This document shows positions 59,813 to 61,426 of a stretch of 61,426 bases of DNA, one piece after another. The DNA lies in the NCBI GenBank assembly GCA_964616985.1, contig CAZTVF010000015.1, positions 1 through 61,426 on the forward strand. The letters run 5' to 3'. Source of the stretch: CAZTVF01 sp964616985. Its GTDB lineage: Bacteria; Planctomycetota; Phycisphaerae; SM23-33. Every line of letters starts with the position of its first letter. Position 1 is the stretch's first letter. Under the pieces are notes generated by a model, which made no database searches, had not been told where the DNA came from, and saw only the letters and a list, made by a program, of their open reading frames with translations. The translations under genes were made by a program, and so were the position numbers.

Positions 59813-60819
59813 CAGGATTTCTCCTGCTGCGACACGAACGCGTCGAGCGACTTGTCGATGCCCATCTCACCGCCGCGGGCGGCGAAACGCTGCGCCATGG
59901 CCCGCATCTCATGGAACGTGGCGTAGGCGTGTTCCAGCACCAGCACGTTGGCGCCATAGTGCCTCATGGCCGCGGCGACGCTGTCGGCCCGCGTGCCCTG
60001 CACGGGGCGAACGCCCTTGAACTTAGACGCCAGCAGCATCGCGCCCGCTCCATACGGGGCCACCACCACGCCGCTGCACACCTGCCCCGCCTGGATCGCG
60101 CGGCACAGGGCCGCAACGTTCTGCCGCCAGCAGTCGGTCTGCGTGAAGTCCACCAGCGGCAGGTCGCGATTCAGCGCGCTGACCAGGCTGGAGACCTTCG
60201 CATCCGCCCGCTCAATCACCAGGCCGATCGACGACGAGCCGCACGCGACGGGCGCGGCGCTGGCCGTCGATGGCGACGCCGCGGCCGGCGCGGCGGGAGT
60301 TTCACCGGGTGCCATGCCGAAGCGTCGCGCCGTTTGCGACGCGCCGGCATGCTCGCCCGCCACGGGGGCGGCGCATGCACCGCCCGGCGACTTCGCTGCC
60401 GCCCGCTTGATCGTGATGTGCTTGCGATCGGCGTAGTCTTCGGCGTTGGGCGTGAGGAACTCGTTGCAGGCCAGCTCGACGATGCTGCCGCCTGCGCCCG
60501 CCAGCCGCTGCTGCAACATCTCGGCCGTGACGAAAAGCTTCGCCGGCGGCTTGGGGGCCGACTTGGGCGTGCTGCGAACGCCCCAGGTGCCGGACCATTC
60601 CTTCACCGCAGGCGCGACGTACTTTTTCACCGGGACGAAGCTGGGCAGCCCGATCGCCGACGCATTGGGCGCGGACTTCGGGTTCGTCTTCTGCGCGTCA
60701 CTTGACGCCGACGGGCGGCTGTCCGTCGGTTTCTGTGTCGGCGCCGAGGCGCTGTGCGGCGCCTGTCCCAGCGCCTTGAGCACCTGCTCGACGATCTCGT
60801 TGACCAGCTTTGCGTCCAA
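59812..60819 (-). CDS. RpiB/LacA-like protein with N-terminal encapsulation-peptide-like helix
   Basis: A 335-residue protein in four parts. Residues 1-18 (MDAKLVNEIVEQVLKALG) form an amphipathic helix typical of BMC cargo targeting. A Pro/Ser linker follows. Residues about 94-139 carry LTPNAEDYADRKHITIKR, like short segments of EutT/EutQ-type BMC proteins. The C-terminal ~140 residues resemble RpiB/LacA (GVVVAPYGAGAMLLASKFKG, GANVLVLE), but the usual catalytic CGTG reads APYG. Residues about 156-171 are encoded by a GGGTGCCATGC repeat. Start: TTG at 60819 is chosen because GAGG lies 5 nt upstream and it begins exactly at the helix; a TTG at 60837 is possible. Confidence 0.75.
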   Translation of the reverse strand: MDAKLVNEIVEQVLKALGQAPHSASAPTQKPTDSRPSASSDAQKTNPKSAPNASAIGLPSFVPVKKYVAPAVKEWSGTWGVRSTPKSAPKPPAKLFVTAEMLQQRLAGAGGSIVELACNEFLTPNAEDYADRKHITIKRAAAKSPGGACAAPVAGEHAGASQTARRFGMAPGETPAAPAAASPSTASAAPVACGSSSIGLVIERADAKVSSLVSALNRDLPLVDFTQTDCWRQNVAALCRAIQAGQVCSGVVVAPYGAGAMLLASKFKGVRPVQGTRADSVAAAMRHYGANVLVLEHAYATFHEMRAMAQRFAARGGEMGIDKSLDAFVSQQEKS

Positions 60820-60826
60820 TGCTACC

Positions 60827-61081
60827 TCAATCCACAATGCCCACGACCGACCATCGGACGGGCGAGTTTTCCTTGCCCACGATCTGCCGCGTGCCTTTGC
60901 CGTCGTTGCTGATCAGCACCTTGCATCCGTGCCCGGCGCCGAGCGTGTCGATCGCCAGCACGGGGTCGCCCTCCGCGCCGCCCTTGATATCGAGCGGCTG
61001 GACGATCAGAAGCTTCCACCCCTGCATCGATGGATGCTTCACGTGCGACGTCACTGTGCCTTCGACCAGCCCGATCACCAT
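60827..61081 (-). CDS. BMC-P shell pentamer (EutN/CcmL family), copy 1
   Basis: An 84-residue EutN/CcmL vertex protein: MVIGLVEGTVTSHVKHPSMQ, then KLLIVQPLDIKGG and DTLGAGHGCKVLISNDGKG. The start at 61081 is preferred because EutN proteins begin with this MVIG strand and GAGAG lies upstream; an upstream ATG adds ten non-family residues. It lies between the RpiB-like gene (TGA at 60827, 7 nt before that start) and the hairpin block at 61102. Confidence 0.93.
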   Translation of the reverse strand: MVIGLVEGTVTSHVKHPSMQGWKLLIVQPLDIKGGAEGDPVLAIDTLGAGHGCKVLISNDGKGTRQIVGKENSPVRWSVVGIVD

Positions 61082-61101
61082 TTCTGCATCTCTCAGACGT
61101 A

Positions 61102-61204
61102 GCACGGGCATCTTGCCCGTGCGTCACATGGGCGTCTCGCCCATGTGTATTGTCATCTTGCCACGGCCGAGACGGCCGTGGGACACACGGGCGAGACGCC
61201 CGTG
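61102..61204. repeat. Four tandem short hairpins between the aldehyde dehydrogenase and BMC-P genes
   Basis: The hairpins are 61102-61122 (GCACGGGCA-TCT-TGCCCGTGC), 61125-61147 (CACATGGGCG/CGCCCATGTG), 61161-61181 (CCACGGCCG/CGGCCGTGG) and 61186-61204 (CACGGGCG/CGCCCGTG). Stems are 8-10 bp and loops three nucleotides, TCT in the first two and AGA in the last two, so the two pairs are oppositely oriented. The block is intercistronic in the BMC operon and could tune the ratio of enzyme to shell messages. Confidence 0.8.
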
Positions 61205-61213
61205 CCACGACCG

Positions 61214-61426
61214 TTAGATAATCCTCAGGTTGTCCACCATCGTGCAGCGGCGGAAGCGGGTGAAGGTCATCGGCGTGGCGATGCCCTCGCCCGTCGTGCA
61301 GGCGATGGAGAAGTTCGAATAGCCTTCGCCGCCCGCGCCGTTGCCGGCGACCGACGGGCCGTTCTTCACGTACAGCGTCGTGTCCATCGCCTTGCCCATG
61401 TACGTCATGTGGTCCACGAGGCGCGA
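61214..61426 (-). CDS. CoA-acylating aldehyde dehydrogenase, C-terminal end only (BMC PduP/EutE-like)
   Basis: Only the last 70 residues are in the window; the gene continues past the right edge. The ending NGPSVAGNGAGGEGYSNF, then TGEGIATPMTFTRFRRC, matches the conserved C-terminus of PduP-type CoA-acylating dehydrogenases. It would turn an aldehyde made by the aldolase (lactaldehyde if the substrate is fuculose/rhamnulose phosphate) into acyl-CoA inside the shell. It is first of the visible operon genes. The assignment rests on the C-terminus alone. Confidence 0.82.
   Translation of the reverse strand, partial: SRLVDHMTYMGKAMDTTLYVKNGPSVAGNGAGGEGYSNFSIACTTGEGIATPMTFTRFRRCTMVDNLRII

Noticed and set aside
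61102..61204. Four hairpins considered as a CRISPR array
   Set aside because: Units are palindromes of differing sequence, without constant repeats and spacers of uniform length.

Overview
The window is high-GC, densely coding bacterial DNA. Several gene families point to the Planctomycetes, probably a Phycisphaerae-like lineage: a LEPR-XLL surface protein, a TIGR03067 exported protein, a pseudopilin-like protein with an H-X9-DG-type motif, DUF4159 and DUF4838 proteins, LPS core genes, and a bacterial microcompartment (BMC) locus of planctomycete/verrucomicrobial style. The lineage is inferred from these families; there is no rRNA gene to confirm it.

Layout. 1-9.7 kb: ribokinase, a stand-alone receiver protein, groES-groEL, a zinc-ribbon protein, HAD and PHP phosphatases, a DUF1540 protein, a radical SAM protein and YjbQ. 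9.7-24 kb: envelope and carbohydrate functions, with a GT9 transferase, a GH127 arabinofuranosidase, a large membrane/TPR protein, a LEPR-XLL protein, a URO-D family protein, PlsY, and a short LPS-core cluster (heptosyltransferase, Kdo/heptose kinase, WaaG-like transferase). 24-36 kb: a LOG protein, a GT4, a DUF4838 glycosidase, tRNA-Ala(CGC), a GIY-YIG gene with a duplicated 3' fragment nearby, an FAD oxidoreductase, two translationally coupled exported coiled-coil proteins, and an Fe-S pair divergent from an IclR regulator. 37-47.7 kb: exported proteins, a phosphodiesterase, tandem DJ-1/PfpI genes, rnpA, yidD, a XerC/D recombinase, GH16 and a methyltransferase. 48-57 kb: a very large beta-helix protein, a second URO-D protein, a TPR lipoprotein, a DUF4159 protein and a zinc-type dehydrogenase.

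The most distinctive region is 57.2-61.4 kb on the minus strand. It is a compact BMC operon, cut by the window edge: a CoA-acylating aldehyde dehydrogenase (C-terminus only), a BMC-P pentamer, an RpiB/LacA-like protein with an N-terminal encapsulation-peptide-like helix, a second BMC-P, a class II (fuculose/rhamnulose-phosphate type) aldolase, and a DeoC/LacD-like aldolase with a Pro/Ala linker and a short C-terminal helix. Enzymes in this arrangement would cleave a sugar phosphate to an aldehyde inside the shell and turn the aldehyde into an acyl-CoA. Having two unrelated aldolases plus an isomerase-like protein suggests more than simple fucose/rhamnose breakdown.

The intergenic DNA is unusually rich in short palindromic repeat families: GGGTGCCATGC hairpins, 20-bp-arm GGCTTGCCGTTCGGCGCTGT elements, TTTGTGTTCTTTGTGG elements, GGGTGGCGGCC hairpins, an AAAAGGGG inverted repeat, and a MITE-like element flanked by 10-bp direct repeats. 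One GGGTGCCATGC element lies in frame inside the coding sequence of the BMC RpiB-like protein. Several genes without a Shine-Dalgarno sequence have a TANNNT -10-like hexamer 6-8 nt before the start codon, which suggests leaderless transcription.
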